Assembly: GCF_036016955.1 (NCBI RefSeq)
Contig: NZ_JAYWXI010000005.1
Location: 1 to 64,000, forward strand
Direction: 5' to 3'
Source of the DNA: JAYWXI01 sp036016955
GTDB lineage: Bacteria; Bacteroidota; Bacteroidia; Flavobacteriales; Weeksellaceae
Length of the DNA stretch: 64,000 nt
Position numbers and translations under genes: made by a program. Below are positions 8,851 through 17,857 of this stretch, in pieces. The number at the start of each line of letters is the position of its first letter. The stretch's first letter is position 1. The notes beneath the pieces were generated by a model, which was not told the origin of the DNA, made no database searches, and was given only the letters and a program-made list of their open reading frames with translations.

Positions 8851-9612
8851 TTAGGCGGAAACGTTTATGGTATGCGTGAGGGCAAATCCGGCGTCTACGC
8901 TTCCGGTGATGTTACTCATTTCGGTCGATGTTCCGTCGCCGAAGACATTGTCATTGGCATTGTAGGTGTAGCCGCTTAGTCCTTTGGTGTAACCTTTGGA
9001 CGTTGCCGAATTGACTTGCACTACGGCGCTGTTGCTTCCTTCGGGAAAAGCGATTTGGGTAACCAGAAGAGAAGTGCCGTCGGCTTTATAAACGTGGACG
9101 TGGATGTGGGTGGCTCGACCTTGGTACCATCCCGGGAATATGGAGGTGAAATTCACCCGTCCATTGCTATTGGTGGTTTGTCTTCCTCTAAGGAAGTGGT
9201 TGCTGGTGTAGTTGGTGGATTGCATGGCTGTACCTCCGTACTCGGAATAGTTGCCGTCTTTGTCGCAATGCCAAATGTCCACAAGGGCTCCTTCCAAAGG
9301 GGCGCAGGCGTTATTGGTATTTTGGATGGTGATGACGATGCTAAGGTCGATACCGGTACGGTCGCCTACGATGTTGCTTCTGACCAGGGTATTGGGTTGT
9401 TTGGTAGGGAAAGGACCTTCGGTTTCTTTGTTGGTTACCGTGCAGGTATTTGTGCTGCTGCTTCCGGAAGAGGAGCCTGAGCTACTTTCCGAAGAGCTAC
9501 TGTCGGTATTTTCATCGCTTCTGCAATGGGCTAAAACGGGAGCGGCGGCTAATGTTACGCCGGCAAGCCCCATGGTTTTTAGAAAGTTTTTTCGGTTGAT
9601 GGGTTTCATCAT
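8851..9612 (-). CDS. Intradiol ring-cleavage dioxygenase-like lipoprotein
   Basis: Protein of 253 aa of the protocatechuate/catechol intradiol dioxygenase family. The N-terminus (MKPINRKNFLKTMGLAGVTLAAAPVLAHC) combines a hydrophobic signal with a lipobox-like LAHC, so a lipid-anchored exported protein is likely. A Ser-rich linker (about 35-60) precedes the catalytic domain. Probable Fe(III) ligands are visible: Tyr in GNYSEY, Tyr in PGWYQGR, and the two His in THIHVHV. Also present are WHCDKDG and LRGRQTT. Exported members are often of unknown substrate. It heads a four-gene leftward operon and has a good promoter at 9673-9702. Confidence 0.85.
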   Translation of the reverse strand: MMKPINRKNFLKTMGLAGVTLAAAPVLAHCRSDENTDSSSSESSSGSSSGSSSTNTCTVTNKETEGPFPTKQPNTLVRSNIVGDRTGIDLSIVITIQNTNNACAPLEGALVDIWHCDKDGNYSEYGGTAMQSTNYTSNHFLRGRQTTNSNGRVNFTSIFPGWYQGRATHIHVHVYKADGTSLLVTQIAFPEGSNSAVVQVNSATSKGYTKGLSGYTYNANDNVFGDGTSTEMSNITGSVDAGFALTHTINVSA

Positions 9613-9672
9613 TTAAATGATTTTTTAAAGGGTTTAAATGACCTGCTCTTTGGAGGCAGGTTTATTTTTGAT

Positions 9673-9702
9673 CAAAGGTAATGGGTTGGTTTTAGCGGCA
9701 AA
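9673..9702 (-). promoter_or_regulatory. Promoter for dioxygenase operon (TTTG-N18-TACCTTTG)
   Basis: On the minus strand the sequence reads TTTG (9699-9702), an 18-bp spacer, then TACCTTTG (9673-9680). This is a full match to the Bacteroidota sigma-A consensus. It lies about 60 bp before the start codon at 9612. Confidence 0.7.
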
Positions 9703-9762
9703 ATAAAAAGAGGTAAACCCCTTAAATGTGCAGGTGAATTTTGGATTTTGGCGTTAGCCGTC

Positions 9763-9792
9763 AAAAAAAGCCTTCCGAAATGGGAGGCTTTT
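9763..9792 (-). terminator. Terminator after the LytTR response regulator
   Basis: Hairpin with an 11-bp arm (aaaagccttcc / gggaggctttt, one wobble) and a 5-base loop. Read on the minus strand it ends in a seven-T run. It lies just past the stop of the response regulator gene and separates it from the dioxygenase operon. Confidence 0.75.
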
Positions 9793-9820
9793 GGATGGGA
9801 ATTCGTTTTTTTTGAAGACT

Positions 9821-10495
9821 TTAGATTTTCAGTATTTTGGCGATTTCCTCCCGATAGGTATCGCCTACGGGGATGACGAAATCGCCGAGGTTTATGCTTT
9901 TGTTGACGACGGACCTAATGTTTTTAACGGGGATGATGTACGAACGATGCACCCTTATGAATTCTTTCGGGGGGAGTTTTTCGATCAAGGCTTTCATGGA
10001 GGAGCGTGTGGTTATTTTTCCTTTTCCGACGGTATGGATTTGGACGTAATCGTCCAGTCCTTCGATGAGTAGAATTTCTTCGAGACGAATGTGGAGAAGT
10101 TTGTAGTCTGCTCGTACGGTAAGGGTTTGGTTTTCTTGTTCATGGGTTTGATTTCTTACTTTTTCCACGGCGTTTTTGAAGCGGTCGAAGGCGAAGGGCT
10201 TAACCAGATAATCCACGGCATTGACTTCAAAGGCGTCCACGGCATAATCGGTATAGGCGGTGGTGAAGATGACTTTGGTATTTTGGTCGATGGTTTTGTA
10301 GAATGCCAAGCCGTTTTGGGCGGGCATTTGAATGTCGAGAAAAATCAGGTCTACGGGGAATTTTTTGAGGTATTTTTGGGCTTCGCCTACGGCATTAAAT
10401 GTTTTTTCCAAGGATAAGTAGTCAATTCTTTCGGCGTAGGCTTCGATGACTTTCAGGGCGAGGATTTCATCGTCCAAAGCGATGGCTTTTATCAT
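9821..10495 (-). CDS. LytTR-family response regulator
   Basis: Protein of 224 aa with a receiver domain (acidic pair near residue 8-9, phospho-acceptor Asp54 in IFLDIQMP, TTAYTDYAVDAFEVNAVDYLVKPF) and a C-terminal LytTR DNA-binding domain (about 120-224, with FIRVHRSYIIPV). It follows a LytS-type histidine kinase gene by 19 bp, forming the usual Bacteroidota pair that signals from the membrane to transcription. The kinase gene is frameshifted here, so the regulator may now be uncoupled. Target genes cannot be told from the sequence. Confidence 0.93.
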   Translation of the reverse strand: MIKAIALDDEILALKVIEAYAERIDYLSLEKTFNAVGEAQKYLKKFPVDLIFLDIQMPAQNGLAFYKTIDQNTKVIFTTAYTDYAVDAFEVNAVDYLVKPFAFDRFKNAVEKVRNQTHEQENQTLTVRADYKLLHIRLEEILLIEGLDDYVQIHTVGKGKITTRSSMKALIEKLPPKEFIRVHRSYIIPVKNIRSVVNKSINLGDFVIPVGDTYREEIAKILKI

Positions 10496-10514
10496 GAGGT
10501 TGAATTTTTAAAGG

Positions 10515-11547
10515 TTAGAGATGGAGGGTTAATTTTAGGTGGTATTCGGACGGGGTTTCGTGGATATGGATTTGATGGCTTTGAGGGTAGATTTGGCGGA
10601 GTCTTTCTATTGTATTTTTCAGGCCGATGCGGGAGCGGTCGGTTTCGTTTACCGCGTGATTGACGATGTAGTTGAAAACTTCCAGATCGAGACGATTTTC
10701 GTTGATGATGATTTTAAGGTCTATTTTGGAGGTTTCTTCGGGATTGAATCCGTATTTGAATGCATTTTCGATGAAGTTGACCAAAATGAGCGGTGCAATT
10801 TTTGCATTTTCGGCGTGCCCAATCTCGGTGTAGGAATAGTCTAAAGAGTGGTCGGTGCGGATGAGTTGAAGGGCGATGTAGTCTTTAAGGTATTGGAGCT
10901 CTTTTTTCAGTTCCACGGTGTCTTTGCTGCTTTCTTGCACAACGTAGCGCATGACGTTGGAGAGTTTCAGGATGGCTTCGGGGGCGTCATCGGATTTCGT
11001 CAAAGCTAAGGAATAGAGCGAGTTAAGGGTATTGAATAAGAAGTGGGGTTGCAGTTGGTATTTCAGGTTTAGAAGTTCGGCTTTGGCTTTGGCTCGTTCC
11101 AGGGTTTGTTGTTCGATGGATTTAAACCAAAAGAAAGAACATAAAAAAGAAAAGGAAAAAGGCAGGAAAGAGCGAAAGATTGTGGTCCAAAAACTTCGGT
11201 TATTGGCATGGAGGTGCTTTGGAGACGAAAGTTGGAGCTCGTGGCTTGGAGGCTCCGCCGTTGGTAGGGCAATGAGGGTTTGGGGGAGAAGGCTGATGAG
11301 CACGAAGCTGCAAATAACCGAAAAGACAAAAACGGTGTATCGTTTTGGATTGAAAAACCGAGGAATGAGTACAAGCATGTTGAAGTAGAAAAAGGGCGAT
11401 AAGCAAAACCGTTTGCAGCATTTCTCTCTGAAACATGGGGACGCGCAGCATGGAGAGGTTTTCGTCCAGATCGGGGGAGGAAAGAATGGGGATAAGTAGG
11501 AAAATGGCGACAAGAAGGCAGTGGATGAACGGTTTGGATTGGGGCAT
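10515..11547 (-). pseudogene. LytS-type sensor histidine kinase, frameshift in the membrane region
   Basis: Membrane histidine kinase of the LytS/YehU type (His_kinase domain with phospho-acceptor His in LQPHFLFNTLNSL, then the ATP-binding region with NFIENAFKYGF). The natural N-terminus starts at 11547 (MPQSKPFIHCLLVAIF, then LLSSPDLDENL) and its first helices lead to QTVLLIA. The frame then shifts by one extra base within the C/T run at 11389-11396. Removing one base joins it to FFYFNMLVLIPRFF and the rest, giving 344 codons, the normal length. As given, the ORF starting at 11513 has a nonsense N-terminus. It may be a real loss or a homopolymer error. Confidence 0.8.
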
Positions 11548-11585
11548 GGGTTTGTTTTTGGATTAGGGAAAACGATTTGTCAAAG

Positions 11586-11593
11586 CAAATGTA
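11586..11593 (-). promoter_or_regulatory. Candidate -7 box TACATTTG for the lytS-lytR pair
   Basis: The minus-strand octamer fits TAnnTTTG and lies about 40 bp before the kinase start codon at 11547. No -33 element is clear. Confidence 0.35.
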
Positions 11594-11669
11594 CCAAAAA
11601 AGGAGCGATTGTTTGGGGCGGTTTTGGTTGTATTTTTGTGGTTTTGGTGGTCTTGTTTTCGGGTTTACC

Positions 11670-11698
11670 TTTCGTTAATAATAATTTTTGTACTTTTG
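11670..11698 (+). promoter_or_regulatory. Promoter for the DUF6909 gene (TTTC-N17-TACTTTTG)
   Basis: TTTC at 11670-11673 (one base off TTTG), a 17-bp spacer and TACTTTTG at 11691-11698 form a good Bacteroidota promoter. The start codon at 11738 is 40 bp downstream and the intervening leader is A-rich. Confidence 0.6.
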
Positions 11699-11737
11699 TG
11701 CGTCATTAATTATAAATTTACAAAAACAAAATAATTT

Positions 11738-13420
11738 ATGGCAACAAATTCCAGAGCGCGCGAAACGACAGAAGCGATCGAACGTCTTTATGTTACTATG
11801 CGCCACCTTTTTTATAGAGGGTTCTTTAAGCCGGGCGGTGTTTCCGGCGAAACTATACGAAATTTATTGATGGTTATCTCTCCGGAGATTTACGGTTCGA
11901 TGAGCACTCCCAATAAGGTTGAGTTGGACGGGCTGCTTTATGTCTTGGATCGCCTTCCTGAGGGGATTGAAGAGACGGCCTTTGTCCATTTGACTTCTGA
12001 TGAGGGGTTTGCGAAGGGGAGTTTTGAGGTGATTGTACCGAAGAAGCGCCGTCGCAATTGTTACCGTATCGACGAGCATCAGATGAATATTGAGGTTTTA
12101 CTGGGACGTTCGGAGATTTATGATATTCTTACGCACCTTACGTTTTTGTACATCGAGGCAGATAAGATTCGGGCTTTGGCTTACCTTAAGGACGAGGATT
12201 ATCGTCCTACCCGGGCTTGGTCGATTATTGAGTCGGTGGCGAAAGGAGAGAAAAAAATGAGCCGGAAGGAAAAAGAAGTGGCATTGATTCATTTGTCTTC
12301 TCTTTTGGGGCGGACGTTCGACGAGGTTTTGCTTGCTTACAATAACTTTGGGGACGATAAGAACCCGGATCGTTTGTTTAAGATTATTTACCATTTGGGG
12401 AAAGTGAGTTTGGACGATCTTTTGGGGCTTCGCGAGCGTGAGATTTTCTTTAGTGCGATACTGCGCGAAAGGGTTGGTCACCATCTTTTCGGGGAGCGTT
12501 GGGCCAATAAGGTGAAACAGGTGTTGGTGGAGAATCAGTTGCATATGCGGCCTTTGCATATTATTTCGGCGAATATGCATTCGGTGAAGAATATGCTTTA
12601 TGCTAATGATGCATTGGGGGTGAAGTTTCAGAAGGAAGTGGATTATGGGCTTTACGAGGAAATCAGCAATAAGAAACCGTTGCAGGAGAAAATTTTGAAT
12701 TACTCGGAGCAATCGGGATTGATTTACATTGACGACGATAGCGGAAGCAATATTGACGTACAGATTATTGATTTGAGCAAAACCCACCTTAAAAATACGC
12801 CTTTCGGCGGTTTGGATTATAAGGGAGACGATGTGGTTTTGGTTTTCGATTATGCTTTCGGGGAGCAGGCTTTCGAGATTATGGACGAGCTTCTTCGCCC
12901 TTACCAGTACGAGCAGCAGTTGCATACGATGAAGGTGAAATCCGTTTCGATTATGGGTAAGGCGGGTATTTTGACTGGAGGTAAGGGGGATATTATGATT
13001 CCTACTTCCCATATCTTTGAGGGGACGGCCGATAATTACGTGTTTGAAAACGCTTTGAAATTAGAGGATTTTCAGGACGACGAACTTAAGGCTTATGAAG
13101 GTTCCATGATTACGGTGTTGGGGACATCGCTTCAGAACAAGGATATTTTATCTTATTTTATGAATACGACTTGGAAGGCTGTAGGATTAGAGATGGAAGG
13201 GGCTCATTATCAGAAGGCTATTCAGGTGGCTTCTAAGATTCGCCATCACATTTCCCCGGATTTGTTTGTTTGTTATGCTTACTATGCTTCCGATAATCCT
13301 TTGGAGACGGGAAGCACCTTGTCCTCGGGAGGGCTTGGGCTGACGGGGGTGAAACCGACTTATATGATTACCCTTAAAATTTTGGAAAAAATATTATTGT
13401 CGGCATCGAATAAAGCTTAG
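11738..13420 (+). CDS. DUF6909 family protein with nucleoside-phosphorylase-like C-terminus
   Basis: Cytoplasmic protein of 560 aa belonging to a family known from Bacteroidota (DUF6909), function not established. Residues 1-260 are helical and charged. The C-terminal part (~330-560) has the look of a purine nucleoside phosphorylase/MTAN fold: VVLVFDYAFGEQA, SIMGKAGILTGGKGDIMIP, and notably GLEMEGAHY, which resembles the ribose-binding MEMEG motif of that superfamily. This is an inference from motifs only. It is a single-gene unit with its own promoter and terminator. Confidence 0.75.
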   Translation: MATNSRARETTEAIERLYVTMRHLFYRGFFKPGGVSGETIRNLLMVISPEIYGSMSTPNKVELDGLLYVLDRLPEGIEETAFVHLTSDEGFAKGSFEVIVPKKRRRNCYRIDEHQMNIEVLLGRSEIYDILTHLTFLYIEADKIRALAYLKDEDYRPTRAWSIIESVAKGEKKMSRKEKEVALIHLSSLLGRTFDEVLLAYNNFGDDKNPDRLFKIIYHLGKVSLDDLLGLREREIFFSAILRERVGHHLFGERWANKVKQVLVENQLHMRPLHIISANMHSVKNMLYANDALGVKFQKEVDYGLYEEISNKKPLQEKILNYSEQSGLIYIDDDSGSNIDVQIIDLSKTHLKNTPFGGLDYKGDDVVLVFDYAFGEQAFEIMDELLRPYQYEQQLHTMKVKSVSIMGKAGILTGGKGDIMIPTSHIFEGTADNYVFENALKLEDFQDDELKAYEGSMITVLGTSLQNKDILSYFMNTTWKAVGLEMEGAHYQKAIQVASKIRHHISPDLFVCYAYYASDNPLETGSTLSSGGLGLTGVKPTYMITLKILEKILLSASNKA

Positions 13421-13427
13421 AAAAACG

Positions 13428-13456
13428 AAAAGCAGTCCACTGAGGACTGCTTTTTT
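13428..13456. terminator. Bidirectional terminator between DUF6909 and recN
   Basis: Perfect 8-bp stem agcagtcc / ggactgct with loop actga, flanked by A- and T-runs so it can serve both convergent genes. Confidence 0.8.
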
Positions 13457-13479
13457 ATTTGGCCGAAGGGAGGTTCGTT

Positions 13480-15138
13480 TTATTCGGGGCTTTCTATTAA
13501 GGCTTCTGCTTGTTTGAGAGCGGCTTCTGTGATTTTGGCTCCGGAAAGCAGTTGGGCGATTTCCTGAAGCTTTTCTTCCGGGGATAGAACCAGGATATTG
13601 GATTGGGTTTTTCCGTCCACTTCTTTTTTTACGACTTTGTAGTTGCGGTCGCCTTTGGCTGCGACTTGGGCGAGGTGGGAAATGACGATGAGTTGGAGAT
13701 TTTGCGCCATTTCTTTCATTACTTTACCCATTTCGTCGGCTACTTTTCCTGAAACGCCGGTGTCGATTTCATCCAAAATAAGGGTTGGCAATTGGTTGTT
13801 TTCGGCCATGATTTTCTTTACGGCGAGCATCACTCTGGAGCGTTCTCCTCCGGAGATGGCGGTATGGATTGGTTTTAAAGGAAATCCTGCATTGGCGCGG
13901 AAAAGAATGGCAATGTGTTCTTTTCCGAAAGGCGTAAAGTCTGGAGAAGGCGAAAGTTCAACTTCAATTTTGGCTTTTTCCAATCCTAAGCTGGCGAGCA
14001 GGGTTTCGGTTTTTTGAATGAAATCGGAGCGGTGCTTTTGTCTTTTTTTTGAAAGTTCGTCCGAGAGGGTGGTCAGAAGCTTTTTTTGATTTTCGATTTT
14101 TGCTTCGGTATCGGCAATGTGTTGTTCCGCGTCGGAGAATCCCAGTTGCTCCTCTGCTAAATTGTCGCGTAGGGTAACGAGTTCTTCCACGGTTTGGACG
14201 TTGTGCTTCAAAAATAGCGTATTGAGGCGGTTGGAAGCCTGGGCGAGTTGCTCGCGGGTTTCGGGATTGAGGTCGATTTTTTCGGCTTCGTCCTGAAGTT
14301 CAAAAAGCAGGTCTTTGAAGTCGATGAAGAGGCTTTCGAATCGTTCTTTCAGCGGTTCGAAGTGATGGGAGAGTTCCGTAGTGCGGCTCAATCGGCTTCG
14401 GATATCGTTGAGTTGATCCAGTAGTCCGATTTCTTCCTGATCCATCCTGACTAAGATGAGGTTTAGATTTTCGGAGATGGCTCCTGCATTTTCCAACGTG
14501 GCCAATTGGGCTTGCAGGTGTTCCCAATCGGTCGCGTCCAGTTGGGCTTCTTCCAGCTCTTGGAGTAGGAACTGTTTGTAGTCGTTTTCGCGCAATCCTT
14601 CGGCTTGTTTTTGCTTTAGGGCTTCGAGTTGGGTTTGCCATTGTTTCAGTTGGCGAAACTCGTTTTGGTAACGTTTAAGGGTTTCCGAATTATCGGCCAA
14701 TCCGTCGATAATCCCGAATTGATAGGCCTCGCTAAAGAGGTCGGAGGTTTCGAATTGGGAGTGGATGTCGATAAGGTTGGCGGCCAGTTGTTTTAAGACG
14801 TCCAAGGTGACAGGAACATCGTTTACGAAAGCGCGCGACTTTCCGCTGGGAAGAATTTCCCGACGGACAAGGGTTTGAGAATCGTAGTCCAAATCGTTTT
14901 CATCGAAGAAAGGGCGTAGATTTTCGGCGATGGTAAATTCGGCTTCTACAACGGATTTTTGTTCGGTGTGGTTTAGAACTTTGGTGTCGGCTCTCTCACC
15001 CATCAGTAGCCGAAGGGCTCCCAAAATGATGGATTTTCCTGTGCCGGTTTCCCCTGTGATGACCTGAAGGCCTTTTTCCAATGTGATGTCCAACGAGTCG
15101 ATCAGAGCAAAATTCTGTATGAAAATACGGTTCAGCAT
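13480..15138 (-). CDS. recN: DNA repair protein RecN
   Basis: SMC-like ATPase acting in recombinational repair of double-strand breaks. The N-terminal half-ATPase starts MLNRIFIQNFALID and has Walker A GETGTGKS (about residue 30). A long coiled coil fills ~150-380. The C-terminal half-ATPase has the signature ISGGERSRVMLAVK and Walker B LPTLILDEIDTGVSG. I prefer the start at 15138 because it matches the conserved RecN N-terminus; an in-frame ATG at 15150 would add MKAA. The DUF4835/PorD gene lies upstream on the same strand. Confidence 0.95.
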   Translation of the reverse strand: MLNRIFIQNFALIDSLDITLEKGLQVITGETGTGKSIILGALRLLMGERADTKVLNHTEQKSVVEAEFTIAENLRPFFDENDLDYDSQTLVRREILPSGKSRAFVNDVPVTLDVLKQLAANLIDIHSQFETSDLFSEAYQFGIIDGLADNSETLKRYQNEFRQLKQWQTQLEALKQKQAEGLRENDYKQFLLQELEEAQLDATDWEHLQAQLATLENAGAISENLNLILVRMDQEEIGLLDQLNDIRSRLSRTTELSHHFEPLKERFESLFIDFKDLLFELQDEAEKIDLNPETREQLAQASNRLNTLFLKHNVQTVEELVTLRDNLAEEQLGFSDAEQHIADTEAKIENQKKLLTTLSDELSKKRQKHRSDFIQKTETLLASLGLEKAKIEVELSPSPDFTPFGKEHIAILFRANAGFPLKPIHTAISGGERSRVMLAVKKIMAENNQLPTLILDEIDTGVSGKVADEMGKVMKEMAQNLQLIVISHLAQVAAKGDRNYKVVKKEVDGKTQSNILVLSPEEKLQEIAQLLSGAKITEAALKQAEALIESPE

Positions 15139-15219
15139 AGCGGCTTTCAAAATTAATGAAAGCGTAAAAATACTACTTTATTTGCCTATAATCAAACCGG
15201 GAGGGGAGAGTGGAAGACT

Positions 15220-16128
15220 TTACTTCCATTTATTCCATTTGGTTTCGGCGTCTTTGGGTGAAAATATATTCATCAGGTTTCGGAGTTCGCTGATATTAAC
15301 TTCTGTATTGGCTCCGTTGGCAAAAATATCGTAGATTTCGTTTCGTTTGGTTTCGATGAACAGGTTGAACGGATAGTTCAGTTGAAAATTGTTTTCGTAG
15401 TACTTTAAGTTGAGAAGCGATTGCCCGATGACCCGCTTGGCAGAACTTTGGTTCGCGTTATGAAGGTTGTCTAATCCGTTGCGGTGGTAGGCGTAGAAAG
15501 TGCTTCTTAAGATTTTGCTGTCTTGTTTCAGAAGGTTGTCGATGAGGTTGGCTCGGCTTCTAGGGCCTTCGGTTATTGCCCATCCTCCAAAGCGTTGGTT
15601 TTGGGAGTTTTGAGCAATTTTTTGAGCGGTTTGAAACCATTGCTGTCCTCCGTTTTGGCTGAAACTGTCGGCGTCATAGCCCAATATCATGTAAATGTAA
15701 AAACTAACGACGTCGATGAGATTTTTTCCGGAAAACTGTCTTTCGTTGAAGACGAGATTTTCGTTTTCGTTGTATTCGAATTCAAAATTGGTGTCGTTGA
15801 TGTTGAGAAGAGGGGTCTCATACGTGCTGTTGAATACGGGACGTACGGCCTGCACCACGATGGAGGATTTAAAGCGGTTGTTGCCTTCCCGCGAGTTGAT
15901 GATGATGGAAAAGTTGCATTTTATTTTTTCGAAATTTTGGAGGTTTTTTCCTGTCCAGCTGGTATTGTTGATGAAGTTTTTGAGGCTTTTTTCCAAAGTT
16001 TGGTACACTTGGACGTTGCTTCCTCCCATTTGCTGGTGGTTGACGGAAACGCCTGCCAAAAGCTCCTGAGCATGGATGGTATAGCTAAGAAGAGTAAAGG
16101 AGAGTAGGAGAAGTAGTTTTTTCATCAC
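15220..16128 (-). CDS. DUF4835 family protein (type IX secretion-associated, PorD-like)
   Basis: Exported protein of 302 aa with a signal peptide (MKKLLLLLSFTLLSYTIHAQ). It matches DUF4835, which I recall being named PorD-like and associated with the type IX secretion and gliding apparatus; a precise role is not known. Typical features are the N-terminal VSVNHQQMGGSN, EYNENENLVFNERQFSGKNL and a C-terminal MNIFSPKDAETKWNKW. It lies between coaBC and recN, all leftward. The window also encodes PorP/SprF and a T9SS cargo protein. Confidence 0.85.
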   Translation of the reverse strand: MMKKLLLLLSFTLLSYTIHAQELLAGVSVNHQQMGGSNVQVYQTLEKSLKNFINNTSWTGKNLQNFEKIKCNFSIIINSREGNNRFKSSIVVQAVRPVFNSTYETPLLNINDTNFEFEYNENENLVFNERQFSGKNLIDVVSFYIYMILGYDADSFSQNGGQQWFQTAQKIAQNSQNQRFGGWAITEGPRSRANLIDNLLKQDSKILRSTFYAYHRNGLDNLHNANQSSAKRVIGQSLLNLKYYENNFQLNYPFNLFIETKRNEIYDIFANGANTEVNISELRNLMNIFSPKDAETKWNKWK

Positions 16129-16168
16129 TCGGAAAGTTATGTTACTATCAAACGTTTTTTTCGGGGGA

Positions 16169-17374
16169 TTATTTTGAGGCTTTTGCTTCGATGGTGTCCA
16201 GTAAATCTTTGGCCACGTCGGTTTTCGATTTTAAGGGGAAATCAAGGGTTTGGTCGGGAGAAATGATTTTTATTTTATTGGTGCTGTTTTGGAAGCCCGC
16301 ACCGGGATCTTTCAAAGAATTGAGGACGATAAGGTCCAGATTCTTCCGTTTTAATTTATCCTTTGCGTTTTCTTCTTCGTTTTGGGTTTCTAAGGCAAAA
16401 CCGACCAAGAAATGGTCTTTTTTTTGATCCCCCATGGCTTTTAGGATGTCGGGGTTTTTAACGAGTTCGATGACGAGATTGTTTTCGTTTTTCTTTATTT
16501 TTTCCTTTGCAATGGTTTTCGGAGCATAATCGGCTACGGCGGCACTGGCGATGGCAATTTGAGCCGAGGCGTAATGCTGGAAAACTTCATCATGCATTTC
16601 TTTGGCGGAAACGACGCGACGAAGCGTAATGTTAGAGTGGCGGACAGAAAGAGAACTCGGTCCGCTGATTAAGATCACTTCGGCTCCTCTTTTTGCGGCT
16701 TCTTCGGCTATGGCGTAGCCCATTTTTCCCGAAGAATGATTCCCGATAAATCGGACAGGGTCAATGGCTTCATAAGTAGGACCGGCGGTGATGAGAACTT
16801 TTTTATTTTTCCAAAAATGGGAAACTTGGGTGGTTTGGAAATGCTCGGAGACCATTCGGGCGATGGTTTCAGGTTCGGCCATTCTGCCTTGCCCTTCCAA
16901 GCCACTGGCAAGTGCGCCGAATTCGGCAGGAATGATGGTATGACCGAAGGCTTGAGCCTTTTCTAAGTTCTGCTTGGTTGTCGGATGGGCATACATATCC
17001 AAATCCATGGCAGGAGCGATAAACACGGGGCATTTGGCGGACATATAGACGGTTGTGGCCAAATTATCGCATAACCCGTGGGTTAGTTTTCCTAACGTGT
17101 TGGCGGTGCATGGCGCAATAAGGATTAAATCGGCCCATAAGGCTAAATCGACATGGTTATTCCAGGTTTGGTGGTTGGTCCAAAACTCACTCAGTACTTC
17201 GTTCCCGGAGAGGGTGGCCAGTGTGGCAAACGAAACAAACTGAGCGGATGAAGGTGTCGCTACAATGCGGACCTGGGCTCCTTTCTTTACAAAATCTCGA
17301 ACCAACATGTTGGTTTTATAAGCGGCAATTCCTCCGGTAATGATCAATAGGATGTGCTTTCCTTGTAGCGGCAT
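16169..17374 (-). CDS. coaBC: Bifunctional CoaBC (phosphopantothenoylcysteine decarboxylase/synthetase)
   Basis: Two-domain enzyme of coenzyme A synthesis. The N-terminal flavoprotein (CoaC) decarboxylates phosphopantothenoylcysteine; the C-terminal CoaB makes that substrate from phosphopantothenate and cysteine. The N-terminus LLIITGGIAAYKTNMLVRDF binds FMN. The substrate loop reads PAMDLDMY, where many bacteria have PAMN; as far as I recall this Asp variant is common in Bacteroidota. CoaB begins near residue 190 with VLITAGPTYEAIDPVRFIGN and SSGKMGYAIA. Length (401 aa) is normal. coaD is elsewhere in the window (39598). Confidence 0.95.
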   Translation of the reverse strand: MPLQGKHILLIITGGIAAYKTNMLVRDFVKKGAQVRIVATPSSAQFVSFATLATLSGNEVLSEFWTNHQTWNNHVDLALWADLILIAPCTANTLGKLTHGLCDNLATTVYMSAKCPVFIAPAMDLDMYAHPTTKQNLEKAQAFGHTIIPAEFGALASGLEGQGRMAEPETIARMVSEHFQTTQVSHFWKNKKVLITAGPTYEAIDPVRFIGNHSSGKMGYAIAEEAAKRGAEVILISGPSSLSVRHSNITLRRVVSAKEMHDEVFQHYASAQIAIASAAVADYAPKTIAKEKIKKNENNLVIELVKNPDILKAMGDQKKDHFLVGFALETQNEEENAKDKLKRKNLDLIVLNSLKDPGAGFQNSTNKIKIISPDQTLDFPLKSKTDVAKDLLDTIEAKASK

Positions 17375-17420
17375 GGTGATGGTTTTGAAAAAGCTGGTAG
17401 CGAATTTACTGAAATTGTTT

Positions 17421-17472
17421 CAAAAAACAACACAAGCCCCATCGGGAAGATTTCCTGATGCGGCTTGTGGGG
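17421..17472 (-). terminator. Terminator between rpoZ and coaBC
   Basis: Imperfect long hairpin; on the minus strand acaagcc-gcatc-aggaa pairs with tcccgatg-gggcttgt and is followed by TTGTTTTTTG. It suggests the bamD-rpoZ unit ends here. Confidence 0.6.
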
Positions 17473-17495
17473 TATTGTTTTTGCGTAAAAGCCGA

Positions 17496-17819
17496 TTATT
17501 TTTTCTCGTCGGTTTTTCGGAAATAAACCTCCTCGTTAAGCCATTCTTCGATGGCAATGGAAGTGGGCTTAGGGAGTTTTTCGTAGTGTTTGGAGATTTC
17601 AATTTGTTCTCTATTCTCGAAAACTTCCTCCAAAGTGGTATTGTGTACAGCGAATTCGTCCAGTTTGTTGTGAAGCTCGGTACGGATTTCCGCATTGATT
17701 TGTTCGGCTCTTTTACCCATGATGACGATTGCTTCATAGATGGAACCTACTTTTTCTTCGATTTTGTTTCGGTCATACGTTACCGTGGTAACTTCGGCTT
17801 TGGTATCTTTTACACTCAT
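17496..17819 (-). CDS. rpoZ: DNA-directed RNA polymerase omega subunit
   Basis: Protein of 107 aa matching the Bacteroidota form of omega (Rpb6-like), which helps assemble beta-prime into RNA polymerase. The core shows GSIYEAIVIMGKRAEQIN, corresponding to the conserved 'R..la...a..RA.ql' helix, followed by a C-terminal acidic region ending EEVYFRKTDEKK. It follows bamD by 38 bp on the same strand, an arrangement I have seen in relatives (bamD-rpoZ-coaBC). Confidence 0.9.
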   Translation of the reverse strand: MSVKDTKAEVTTVTYDRNKIEEKVGSIYEAIVIMGKRAEQINAEIRTELHNKLDEFAVHNTTLEEVFENREQIEISKHYEKLPKPTSIAIEEWLNEEVYFRKTDEKK

Positions 17820-17857
17820 TGTCAGTGATTTGTTTGTTTTTAGGGTTGCAAAGATAA

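Noticed and set aside
12098..13012. 304-codon open frame on the minus strand
   Set aside because: Antisense to DUF6909, whose frame is clearly coding; composition is of a shadow frame.
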